A program made the translations under genes and the position numbers. A stretch of DNA of 64,000 nucleotides from Trichaptum fuscoviolaceum (lineage: Eukaryota; Basidiomycota; Agaricomycetes; Hymenochaetales; Trichaptaceae): the NCBI GenBank assembly GCA_910574455.1, contig CAJSYZ010000011.1:62001-126000 (forward strand), read 5' to 3'. The notes beneath the pieces were generated by a model. It did not search any database, was not told the DNA's origin, and saw nothing but the letters and a program-made list of their open reading frames with translations. Positions 10,870 through 21,086 of this stretch are shown here, one piece after another; within the stretch, counting starts at the first letter, position 1, and each line of letters opens with the position of its first letter.

Positions 10870-12490
10870 TCAGCTTAGGCATCGGCGGGCGCGGAGGGGG
10901 AGGTCGCACGCTTCGCAGCAACACTGTCCGCTGACGCTGACACTCGGCATGGGCGGCGTTGGTGCCGGTTCTGTCTTGATTTGTGTACGTGCGAGAGAAC
11001 CTGGTGCGTGAGGGCAGTCTGGAGGGTAGGCGGGACGAGAGGTTGGATCCAGGCGTTGGTGTGGGTGCTGCTGTTGGTGTCGGACCTTGAGAGCCAGACC
11101 ACTGCTGCTGTGTTGTTCGTTGTTGGGCTACACCAGTAGCCTCTTCCTCGTCTTCCTCAGCCTTACGAGTAGCACCATCAGCAGACGATCGTCAGAAAGT
11201 GCGCAGAAGCATACCGAGGAGGCATAAGGATTTTCATCATCATTGCTATCGTACGCGCCATTCTTCTCGATCTTGCGGACAAGTTTCTTCGTTTGCTTGC
11301 CTGCACCTGTTAACTGCTGTTCTGTTTCCTCGTCTTCATCCGATTCATCTATATAACCCTCTCGTGTCTTATTTGCTGTACAATATTCACGCTTTAGACG
11401 TTCCTGGATAGCAGAAAAGAGAGTTGATCAACTGAATATTGAGAGAGAGAAAAAGAACTGAGCAAACCTCAATCTCCTTGGCTCATCGTAACGAGTGACC
11501 TTAACATCCATCTTCTCTTCATCATCCGCAAACTCCCCCTTATACTCCATCTCATCCAAGCCGCCCTCGCCTCTGTCTCTTTCCGGTCTCCGGCGGTCAT
11601 CAACACCCTGTTCATTGTCTTCCTCGAACAGCCCACGCACCCCCGGGTCTACAGTCTACAGTCTCCTCCCCCGGGGCCCAGCGACCTGCCACCAATGTCA
11701 TATACGAGACTCGCGCCCGTCGTCGCACCACCCGCGATCGGCGCAGAGATGCCGTTCGCCGCATACTGCGCGAGCGCATCGACCAGCGGTCCATCTCGCG
11801 ATTCTTCTCCATCCTCGCCATCAGCTTCACTGCCTCCTCGAGGCTCGGCGCAATCTGGTACGTCTCCCGACGCTTCTGAACCTTGTACCACCGGTGCACA
11901 GGCACGAGCGTGAACACATGGTCCGCTGCGGGCATGAACAGCGCGTGCGTCTCGCTCTTCGCGGCCTCCTCCGTCCTTCCCACCCACACCTGACTGCCTG
12001 TCCTGTCCTCCGCGACCCAGGGATACTGTTCCTCTCGACGCTCTGCCGGATGTGCTCGGGCACCAGGAACAGAGACTTCTTCTGAAACTTGCGTTTCCGC
12101 TCGTCAATGTCTTTGTCTTTGACATCCTTCCCTTTCTGCGGGAGCGCCTCGTTGTGGATCGGCCGCTCCTCTGCATCGACCATGACTATACGTCCATCTG
12201 CACCAATGACGGGCTTCTCATCTACCCCTAACACCGGCTTCATGGGCACCTGCGAGATGACGCCACCCACACCCTCACCAGTAGTGTCACGGCGCAGCTC
12301 CTTGTGGTTGAGCTTCACGGGCCGCGCCTACGTACTGATGTCGACCGGTTTCCGCGAGTCGAACTTCATCACGTCGTATCGCCACCCATGCCTGTCGCAG
12401 CTCATCAGCTTGAACTCCTAGTACGGCGCGTCCTCGCCTCTGACAGCCGTGAACGTCGAGGCCAAAATCGACCCGGAGCCACCTTGATCT
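10870..12490 (-). pseudogene. tfg1: TFIIF alpha subunit (RAP74/Tfg1), copy 2, most complete
   Basis: Longest of three broken TFIIF alpha copies. On the minus strand: VKLNHKELRRD (about 12320-12285), PMKPVLGVDEKPVIGADGRI (about 12245-12188), FQKKSLFLVPEHIRQ (about 12090-12045), THALFMPAADHVFTLVPVHR (about 11950-11890), QKRRETYQIAPSLEEA (about 11880-11830), APIAGGATTGASLVYDIGGR (about 11745-11685), MRGLFEEDNEQGVDDRRRPE (from 11640), then an intron and NKTREGYIDESDE, EEETEQQLTGAGKQ and KLVRKIEKNGAYDS (about 11370-11240). Frame changes near 12000 and 11690 and stops elsewhere show decay. Directly upstream on the same strand is a beta'-COP fragment, a different partner from copies 1 and 3. Confidence 0.8.
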
Positions 12491-12504
12491 CAGACTTCGG
12501 CTCG

Positions 12505-12860
12505 AGCTTCACCAGCCTTCACGGTGTGATCAAGACAAGAGGAGGCGAAGGTGCTGGTGTCCTTGGGGTCGAAGACAAGGTCATAATGTAGTGCGTGTAT
12601 CCTTCAAATATCTTCAGAGAATATTAGACGAGGTCTGATTCTGAAGAGGCGGGTGTACGTACCCAAATACACTTCCACTGCTCATCCCAGTCCCATGCTT
12701 TGGTGGTCATATCATCGCAGCCCGTCAGCACAATGCTAAGCATAGGATGAGCAAACAGGCATCGAATGTAATCAGGATGGGCCTCGAATGCAGTCACTTT
12801 CCCGTGAGTGTTGTAATTGAAGACCCGTAGCTGGAAGTCGTCGAGTCGATGTTTTCACGG
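12505..12860 (-). pseudogene. sec27: beta'-COP (Sec27/COPB2) WD40 fragment
   Basis: Beta'-COP is a WD40-repeat subunit of the COPI vesicle coat. On the minus strand the piece reads DDFQLRVFNYNTHGKVTAFE, AHPDYIRCLFAHPMLSIVLT, GCDDMTTKAWDWDEQWKCIW (about 12843-12660), an intron-like gap, FEGYTHYIM, then after a frameshift FDPKDTSTFASSCLDHTVK (about 12570-12515). These are highly conserved blades of the N-terminal beta-propeller. It ends next to TFIIF alpha copy 2 on the same strand. Only about 110 codons are present, with frameshifts. Confidence 0.75.
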
Positions 12861-13130
12861 ACTTAGCGATTTGAGGCTTGAAAGTTGAGGCACAATGATG
12901 CTGCGGAGTTTGAATTACCAACAAGACCGTCACGCGTCGCGTTCAACGAGCTCTCCTCCCTCCCTTCTCTCTCTCTTTCCCCTTCGTCGTTGTCCATCCA
13001 TCCCCTCCTCCGTCCATCCATCCCCAGGATGGCCTTCAAATATATGCATTTCTGCTGTTGATGGTATGTTATTGTATTATACTCATATTGATCATCTTTT
13101 TTTGATGATTTACTACTGTGCCACCTGAGT

Positions 13131-14510
13131 GTGACTGTATGCTTACTACGTTACACCTGCCAGTGCCAGTGTGGCACGGTGGCAGTGTCACGCGGGAACA
13201 CGGACGCTGCAAAGCTCGCCCGCGAGGCGCTCTGCAAACGACTCGACGACTACAGGCTCGAAGCCGTCCTCGGGAAAGGCAGATTCAGCCGCGTCTACCA
13301 AGCTGTGGACATCTCCCACCGCGAATACGGCAAGAAGGTCGCGATCAAGCAGATTCCACGTGCGAATGTCGACCGAGACAGTCGGGATATGTTTACAGAG
13401 AAGATCCTTTCTGACCTGGCTTTGCTAAACTCACCCTATTCTACCCCTCTCATAGACCCACAAAACTTCATCATCATCCAGGGCTTGGGCCACCGGCGGT
13501 TCTTTGCGAGGTGCGATGAGCAACGCGAAGAAGCTGGTTCGCATGCATGAAATCAAGTTCATCATGGCGCAACTTGTACGTCTCCGCTTCCTTTCCCCCA
13601 AGTTGTGTCTCATATTCTTCGTAGTGCTATGCCGTGGGCACCTTGCACGACCAGGCCATCGTCCATCGCACCTCAAGCCGGAAAACGTCTTCATGGATGA
13701 GCAAGGTCGGCTGGGAGTTTGGCACACGTTCAAAGGTCGCGCGGTAAGCATTGACGAGGTACTAATTTACAATGACAATTGGCACAGGACTAAGGGCAAG
13801 TGAGGCGCGACGGGCAGCATGGCACCAGAGATGCTCCGCGGCAACAATTACTCGTACAAGGCCGACAGTTTCTCCGTTGGCGTCATGTTCTATGAGCTTG
13901 TCTTTGGCAGAGTGAGTTTCGTCCGTTCCAATCCATCACCCTCACTGACACCGCCTTTATTAGCTGCCCTTCCGTGGGAGGGATCGCAAGAATCTTGAGG
14001 CCAACGCACTATACGAAAGCGCGTTCATTCCTCGATGGTTCTGCAAGCGTTTCCCAGAGGCATGCAATCTGATGCGGCGTCTGCTAGCCAAGAACCCAGA
14101 CCACCGCATCCCGATGCAAGATACCTTGCAGAGCCGGTACTTCCGAGGAGTGTAAGTTGACCACCCCCATCTCCGCCATTCTCTAGCTAACCTCCGCCGC
14201 AGAAGCTGGGATCAGGTGGCAAATAAGACACAGCCTGTCCCCGCCGGGTGGAAAACTGTGCCGCATAAGGTCCAGGAAGGTGCGTATTGCAGGCCCTCCC
14301 TATCCGCCGTCCAACATCGCGATACTTTACCAATGCTTCACCCCGAGCGACTTACTCTCAGTGACAACCGCAACCAACCCACCCGTCCGGTATCCCCGTC
14401 AGGATGCGTCCATCGTCGGTGTCTCTGAAGTATTGAATCCGGACCCCGAGAGTCCGGTATATGTGCTGAGCACGACTGAGACTATGGTATTGTGAGGCTT
14501 GCACATACAG
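13131..14510 (+). pseudogene. serine/threonine protein kinase, decayed
   Basis: Protein kinase domain with visible subdomains: DDYRLEAVLGKGRFSRVYQA (Gly-rich loop, about 13246-13305), KVAIKQI (ATP-binding Lys, about 13335), LHDQAIVHR and then PENVF out of frame because one base is missing from the HRDLKPEN catalytic loop (about 13668), an in-frame TGA before SMAPEMLRG (about 13801-13840), SFSVGVMFYELVFGR (to 13913), an intron with GTGAG...TTAG, then LPFRGRDRKNLEANALYESA and RRLLAKNPDHRIPMQDTLQS. After another intron follow WDQVANKTQPVPAGW and a tail. The stop and the frameshift in essential motifs mean it is dead. Its C-terminal QPVPAGW segment is shared with the fragments in transposon copies A and B. 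Confidence 0.75.
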
Positions 14511-16165
14511 CGACGGGGAAGAATACACTTGTCCTGTACGTTTATTTGTTTACCTCTCTTGTCTGTTGCACTCATGTGGATACAGGGGTTTCAAGTCCGG
14601 ACTCCTCACCAGCTCACTCATGGATCATGGTTACAACACAACAATAGCCACTGTAGTTAACTGTATGCATGTAAATAATTTAGATTTTGCTGAATAAAAA
14701 TGGATTATTATATATCATTTTATTTGCTGAAAGATCCTGGGATGCTGAATAGGCAGCAATGTTTATGCCGCTGGCAATGGATTTTAAGAGATATATGGCC
14801 TGCAACTCATGGTATAGGCCAGAACCCGTTGTCAGGTCTGGCACTTTGGCAAGCCTTATGTCCGAATTTGGATAATATATTACACAGAATCCGTCGTAAT
14901 TGGCTGGAATCCGTTATATCGATGAGCAGGATTACAGGGGTTACGCGAGATTCCAGGCCTTCCAACCCCCAAAATTCTCACACGGGTTACAAGAGCCGTC
15001 ATGGTTACATTGCCTTACGGCGAAATCCAAGCTCTTATAAACGCTGTCTATTCCTTGCAGGGGTTCCCTGCGTTTCCCTGGTATATTCTTGATTCCAGAG
15101 GTTATTACCAGCCTGGATTTTTTTGCACTTTTCCTGATGTGTGGCCGCGAAAAAATAAACGAATTGTCAGCAAGTAAGCATTACAAATCAAAGAATTGTC
15201 CAATCCCGTCTCTCCGATCCTCGGATCAATTCACTTTTCAAACCGTTTTTGCCTCAGGGACTCACATTTCTCGTGCGTATCTCTTCTGCTTCCCTTTTTT
15301 AGCTTCTCATATGGCTTTTACGCTGTTTATTTACTTTTCCCCTCGGTCTTAGTTTATTAAGCCCCTATGTCATCTATTATCTGCTATTATCCTATTCATT
15401 TCCTTGCTCTATTTGTGCATATGCTTTTGCTTCTCCGAGTCCTTCTTTTTCTTTCTCTTTATTTCCTTACCGTGACCCTGAGCTCCGCATTACTCCGCAT
15501 CACGTTGCAAGTCGAGAACATACATCCGCTCCTCCGCCACTGGCATCCGTTCCTGTACTCAAGCTCTTCCCGTTCTCGCTCGGACACTTTCATACCACAA
15601 AACAGCACCTCATCATCTGCAGTTTCATTGCAAACTTGAAGAAGCTCGATCAGCTGGTGCTCTTGGCTCAAGAGGTAGACCTGATGCGAGCGTGCACTGG
15701 CAGGGAGGCCCAAGTGTAATGTAACGCTGACCTGGCTTCCGTTTCACTTGGTTCTCTAACTCTGGATTCTCGGATTGCATTCTCGACCGCGACTGTTCAC
15801 CTTGAAGGACAAGAACCGATCATTCTCGTCCTCGGACTGCCCTTCAACAGACTCGACTTCAGCTTCAAGACGGCTAGACGACTTCAAATATCAAGCATCA
15901 TCAATCGCACTTGACGCTTTCTCATATACATAGGACACACAGCATCACGTCAGTTTGAACTGAACGACACGGAGGCGATGTTACCAGCAACCAGGTAAGC
16001 TTCTTTTTCATTGTGTGCGCATCTGCCACTCACACCGCGCATAAAGCTATCAAGCTCAGTGGCTCATACAAGCCTTAACCCTCATGCCTGTCGACGATTA
16101 TCTGTTTGTACTCGTTCTTAGTAACTTGGCCGATTTTCTATACTGTCCAGTGGCTTCGAATGTGA
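14511..16165. other. no recognised gene
   Basis: Only short frames on both strands, AT-rich patches (14650-14900) and pyrimidine-rich stretches (15280-15480). No conserved domain, tRNA or repeat is recognised. The end may contain decayed upstream Ags1 sequence. Confidence 0.4.
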
Positions 16166-16174
16166 CACTCTCTG

Positions 16175-18334
16175 TTGATTCCTTGCCCGAAGGGCCAGCT
16201 TATTGCCGGCAAACCCGAACACACCTCCGGGCGTTATTTGTCTCAGGCTGCTCTGCTACATAATGCTGAGCTCGCCTCAGATCCATTTTTCAACATGCTG
16301 TTGCAGAAGGCTCTTACAGGCTGCTACAATGATTTGAATTCGCTTGATCACTTTCACTCGTCGTCAGAGGCGTGGTGCATGTACACGCAGTTTCAAGTCC
16401 AACTACCTCCGCTCTGTCTATGTTGCTCTTCAATATGGATTGCAACGTGGAAATAAGACGCATTTCGAGTAGCTACCTGGTTCAAATCAGACGGAAATTG
16501 AACTGAGCTCATGGACTGCCTCGCGTGCGGGGATCTGAGCGGGACAGTCGTGAAGAATCTGTTTGCACCGTTTGAGACATACACTTTGCAAGACTAGCTG
16601 TCATTGTTCTTCAACAACAGCAACGCGCCGTTTCAGGGACGCCTGAATAGTATCACGATGGATCCGTATACTTAGCTTCAAGCTGCTTGTACCTGACGTG
16701 GAGTGGGTCGCGGTCTCTCTGCAGTTGACGAGGTTCAGGCCAGGTCACGATGCTCACATACAGGCGGAGTCGGGCTATGCGAATGCGACGACGGTCGATA
16801 TCAGCTTGGAATAAAATGCCCCGATGAACTGTGACCAAGTGACGGTGAGCATCTCATTCAACGACTCCAGCTCCGGCAAGGGTGGAGGTTCCTCGATCAC
16901 CGCCGTGAATTGTGGAGCGGTTGCAAATCCCGATCCTGCGACGATTTCGGGTGCTGAGACGTGCTTGTGGGCGTGGAACGCGACGCTGACGGGCGTGCGG
17001 GACAGTATCATCGACATCACTTTAAACAACCCGCCTTTGCAGGACAGCACCTCGTCAACAAACGCACACGACCATCTGCTTCTGCGCAAGTGTTCCGTCC
17101 GCAATCCCATGGCAACGATGCGTTCGGGTTCGACTCGGGCTCTGAGAAGTGCACGTTCACGCACCAGGCGCTGGGCGGGGATATGTTCAGGTTCTCGTGG
17201 AATTACGGATAGAACTGGACGACGTGGGATAGATAACAGCTTGTTTGATAATGATGATAGTTGGTGGACAGGCGAGCATATTACTGTGCAATGTAAGTGC
17301 TTTACTCCTATATGAGCTGTATACTTACTGATTCGATTTGAGTTTGACTTATCTGGTACTGCTGCATCAGTCTATACTGGTGTGCATGCGGACAGGAATT
17401 ATGCTCACCAGCGCCGTGTCCCTTCATTTCCTCGCCCGTGGTCCGTTCAATACGTGGGGTTTCGACAGAGGAGTGAACTTCCTGATGGACAATGCTGCAG
17501 ACGGACGCTGGGAGCTCGAGATGATGAGCACATGGCCGACGTACCTCCAGCTCAACGTGTTTGGGTTCAATGACTATTTCTATGGCGAGACGGATGGCGA
17601 CGGCGTCATGGACAGACTCCCGCCCAATTCGGCTGCTTCCAACTACTTGAACATCAGCGCCCCGCCGCACCCGCACCTCGCGTGGACGCTGGTCGTGGAC
17701 GACGCGTCGCTGCGGAGGAGCCTCGAGCCGCGGGGGGAGAGCGCTGTGGGCGCTATCATGTACACACTTCTGCTGTCGATCCCGGTAGTCACTAGTACGC
17801 TGGCAGTGGCAATCTTCATGTGGAGCTTTTATGGAATCAAGTACAACCAGTGGGGTCTCAAGGAGAAGAAGCCGGGCCATTCACATTATTTCCCCATCAT
17901 TAGCTCGCTGGGCTCGAAGTCTGCGCAAGATCTGCATGCGGCGCCGATGTCGGAGAAACACTCGAGCCATGGACACACATATACAGGCGATGTTATCGGT
18001 GGCCTGAAGACAAGAATAAGCGGAGGACAGTGCTTATTGCGACTTTGGAGTACGAGATCATTGATTGGAAGTTGAATGTTAAGATCGGTGGTCTTGGTGT
18101 GATGAGTTCGTTGATGGGCAAAGCCATGTCGGACCGACCTGATCTGGGTTGTACCGAAGGTGAAGGATATTGAGCACCCCGCTGGTGAACCTGCCGAACC
18201 TATTGAAGTCATTATCTTCGGCGAGCCGTACCTCATTGAGGTCGAGACGCACGTACTCGACAGCATCACATACATTATCCTCGACTCGCTGGTTTTCCGT
18301 GCGCAAACGAAGGCGGACCCGTACCCTGCGCGCC
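16175..18334 (+). pseudogene. ags1: alpha-1,3-glucan synthase (Ags1), 5' segment of a broken copy
   Basis: Recognised in order: KPEHTSGRYLSQAALLHNAE, FFNMLLQKALTGCYNDLN, DHFHSSSEAWCMYT (about 16205-16390, end of the amylase-like domain), MNCDQVTVSISFN, AVNCGAVANPDPATISGAET, DHLLLRK (about 16824-17100), FLARGPFNTWGFDRGVNF (about 17425-17485), WELEMMSTWPTYLQLNVFGF, GDGVMDRLPPNSAASNYLN, PHPHLAWTLVVDDASLRRSL, SAVGAIMYTLLLSIPVVTST (membrane segment) and, after a frameshift near 18010, ATLEYEIIDWKL, IGGLGVMSSLMGKAMS, EPIEVIIFGEPYLIEVE, FRAQTKADPYPA (to 18330, start of the synthase domain). Multiple frame breaks. The copy is split here by transposon copy B and resumes at 59818. Confidence 0.85.
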
Positions 18335-20489
18335 AGGCACCTCAGCTCATAAGATGCATCGCATTCTGTCATGACAGTGTATCCGATTCATTTCCTTATT
18401 TGGACTTGTATCCGATTCAATACCATATTTGGAAGAATGTTCTCATAGTTATTTCAGGTGTCAATAGATACGTACATGAATAGTACATAGTATGTAGTAC
18501 AGTACAGTAAGTCGATTTCAATCAAATTGTGTCGTAAAAGAAAAAGGAAATAAAGAAATGAAATAAAGTTGTAGTAGCATGTAAGGAAAAGAAAAGGAGA
18601 GTTTAATTAGTTTAAGATTACAGTTGAGACATATATATCAGTTACTTAACTGAAATTGGATTCAGAGCTGGAATCGGATGCATGACTTGTATCGGATGCA
18701 TGAACTGTATCGCATGTTTGAATATTACTGAATATTAGTTGACAGCTCTAAAATAGAGCAAAGACAAGACTTACATTTGTAGGAAGGTCAATGTCATCTA
18801 AGAATGGCCCCGAACAAGCTCTGGAGTCCTAGCATTCCTCATAGATGTTAGTAAATGCAGTTGAAGCAGCATAAAAGAAACACTTACTAGCACAATACTC
18901 TTCGGCGCCGTTGCGGAGCCATATTGGACACTGATGGAAGCAAACAGTGGGCCCGACATGTCTACATGACCCTTGAGCTTGCATAGATAATTAGAGTATG
19001 TTATATTCAAGAATAAAATACATACCATTATGCTACAACATAGGAGAACGAGGGAGAAGAAGAACTTCGTGAACTGTCTTCAGAAGGCCTTAAATGTTAC
19101 TAAAATCACCATATTTCGGGCAGGCTTCGGCGGGTCAGGGCATACCATAAATGGAATATTTGAAGCCTGCCCTCATACAAGCACATGACTGACGCGTCCT
19201 TGTTTGACAGTCACAAGACCGTGTTACTCCCACGGTCGTCTGAAGTTTGCCGCCTGTGCCAGTGAGCACCGAGAGCTCGTGTTCACAGAGAAGAGCATCT
19301 TTTCTCTTTTGACAACACAACAACTCACCTTATCTTACCCCTTTGATAGAATCTTTTGCAGATCCGCTCATCTTCACGATCGTACAAGGTCTTGCTCCCG
19401 GAGGGACGCCATGTAGCACTCCGAGACTTTATTCCGGATGCACAAGGTCAAGTTCCTCATGGCACAGCTCGTATGTCCTTCCTTTCTCTGATCAAATTTG
19501 TTCTTCCGGCTGACTTCTACAGTGTCACGCCGTTAGCGTCATGCGGGTTCACAACATTGTCAACCGCGACATCTAGCCCGAGAATATCTTTCTGGACGAA
19601 CACGGGGAATTAGTCCTTGGTGATTTTAGACTAGGGCATGTATTCCGACACATCATGGGCAACTGTTTTGAGGCGATGGAAACCAACGACTTCTGGCGTC
19701 GTATATCAGGTGAGTGCGGGACTCCTGGATATATGGCACCAGAGATGCTTTGCGACAAAGTCTACTCGCACAAGGTCGACAACTTATCCGATGGTGTTAT
19801 CTTCCATGAACCTGGCTTCGGAAGGGTGAGTCGTATTCATTTCCTCATGGTCTTCATCACTCACTGATTGACCCTCCAGCATCCATTCCGCCGGTAGGAA
19901 CCACCTACAGGAGGGATGTGTAAGTAGTTTGTCCTTTGAAACATGCTTGTAACTGAACGTCACTGCAGGAACTGGACTCAGGATGCGAACAAGGTACAGC
20001 CTGTCCCTGCAGGATGGGAGCCACAGGCTCCAAAGATCAAGACCGAAGCCTACGACAGCAAGCGCGTTCTTGTTGACGATCCATATCAGCTTCGGCGCTG
20101 GCACCCCATCCTAGCTGACTACGCTCTCGTGTCAGCAGATCGATTCGACAACGAGAAGGAGTCAAAGACTCGAACAGCCGCCACTCAGGCCCGCGCCCGC
20201 CGACTCGATAGACATGCGTATGGAGTGCCTCGCCGTCGGTATGTAGATTGTTGAGATGCACGCGCGACGGCCACCAAACCCGACCTCAAGTACGTTGGCG
20301 ACCCAGGGCGACTGCGAGATGTCAAGCAAAGCTGAGCTCTCTCGATTGCCTCAGCGCTGCGTCACAGGTCGCCTTATGATTCTACGCATGTTTATGACCT
20401 AGTATATTCCGACTTCCTCAAACATATATATTTATGTACATATCTATTGACACCTGAATGACTATGAGAACATTCTTCCAAATATGGTA
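18335..20489 (+). mobile_element. kinase-carrying TIR transposon, copy B, left part
   Basis: Inverted, nearly identical copy of the element at 6906-9160, inserted in Ags1. Its flanks are TGCGCGCC (18327-18334) and TGCGCGCA (59818-59825), an 8-bp duplication with one mismatch; removing the element restores the Ags1 frame across [12 protein letters not shown]. The element breaks off after CCAAATATGGTA at 20489, in the middle of its right terminal repeat, where the 39-kb element begins; the missing end lies at 59729-59817. Confidence 0.85.
19350..20260 (+). pseudogene. protein kinase fragment captured in transposon copy B
   Basis: Same captured piece as at 7250-8140, here on the plus strand: FDRIFCR and LPEGRHVALRDF, then the region before the activation loop, CGTPGYMAPEMLCDKVYSHK (about 19718-19777), an intron and NWTQDANKVQPVPAGW (from about 19971). 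It differs from the copy A piece by a few changes, including a small indel near 20165 that shifts the last frame. The catalytic-loop stop is shared with copy A (TAG near 19575), so the fragment was already dead when the transposon multiplied. Confidence 0.7.
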
Positions 20490-20900
20490 CATCAGGGAAT
20501 CTTCTTTTTCACTTAAGGTTACTTAAACGGTCTGAAATTTACTGAAGCCCTGGGAAGTGAAATTCTACTGATTTACTGATTTCAGGCATGTGGTTTCATT
20601 ATTCAGGAAGGGGCCTGCTGAAATCAGTGCCGTCGACTTAAATCAGCTCTTCAGGCATTCAGTCTTCAGCATTCAAGCATATCAGAAGTTTTTTTCTGGC
20701 ATTCGAATTGCAGTGCTCAAGTGTATAAGTGTGTAAGGGGTTCAAGTAGTTCATTCCATAAGTAATTCATCATTTAATCATATAAGCAGACTTTTTTGTC
20801 TGTCGGTTTGCAGTACTCAAGCGTGTAAGTGCGTAAGAGGTTCCAGAATTACTTCATTTCCACAAGTAATTTAAGACAATAAGTAGAAATCAGTGCATCA
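20490..20900 (+). repeat. left terminal and subterminal region of the 39-kb element
   Basis: Terminal repeat CATCAGGGAA, then many copies of CTGAAATC/GATTTCAG-like words (for example near 20531, 20577, 20618), comparable with the right end. A tandem duplication of about 100 bp follows (around 20705-20775 and 20805-20880, each with CTCAAG(T/C)GTGTAAGTG-like words and a 3' TAAGTAATT). Such subterminal motif arrays are typical of CACTA-group transposons. Confidence 0.6.
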
Positions 20901-21086
20901 GTGTCCCTCAGTAGCTACACCACGGCATCCTGAACCAGATTATATTTTGCCACTTCTACCTCGCTGGCAGGCTGTTCCTCGGCATATTCAGAGAAGAATG
21001 CCACTGCAAGTTGGTGGTAGTAAGAGCTTGAATACAGTGGCGGGGTGATGGGTCAAAGCCGAAGCTCACCAGAGATCGACCTGCTC

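Noticed and set aside
13131..14510. Functional protein kinase gene
   Set aside because: A missing base in the catalytic loop and an in-frame TGA before the activation-loop end make it a pseudogene.
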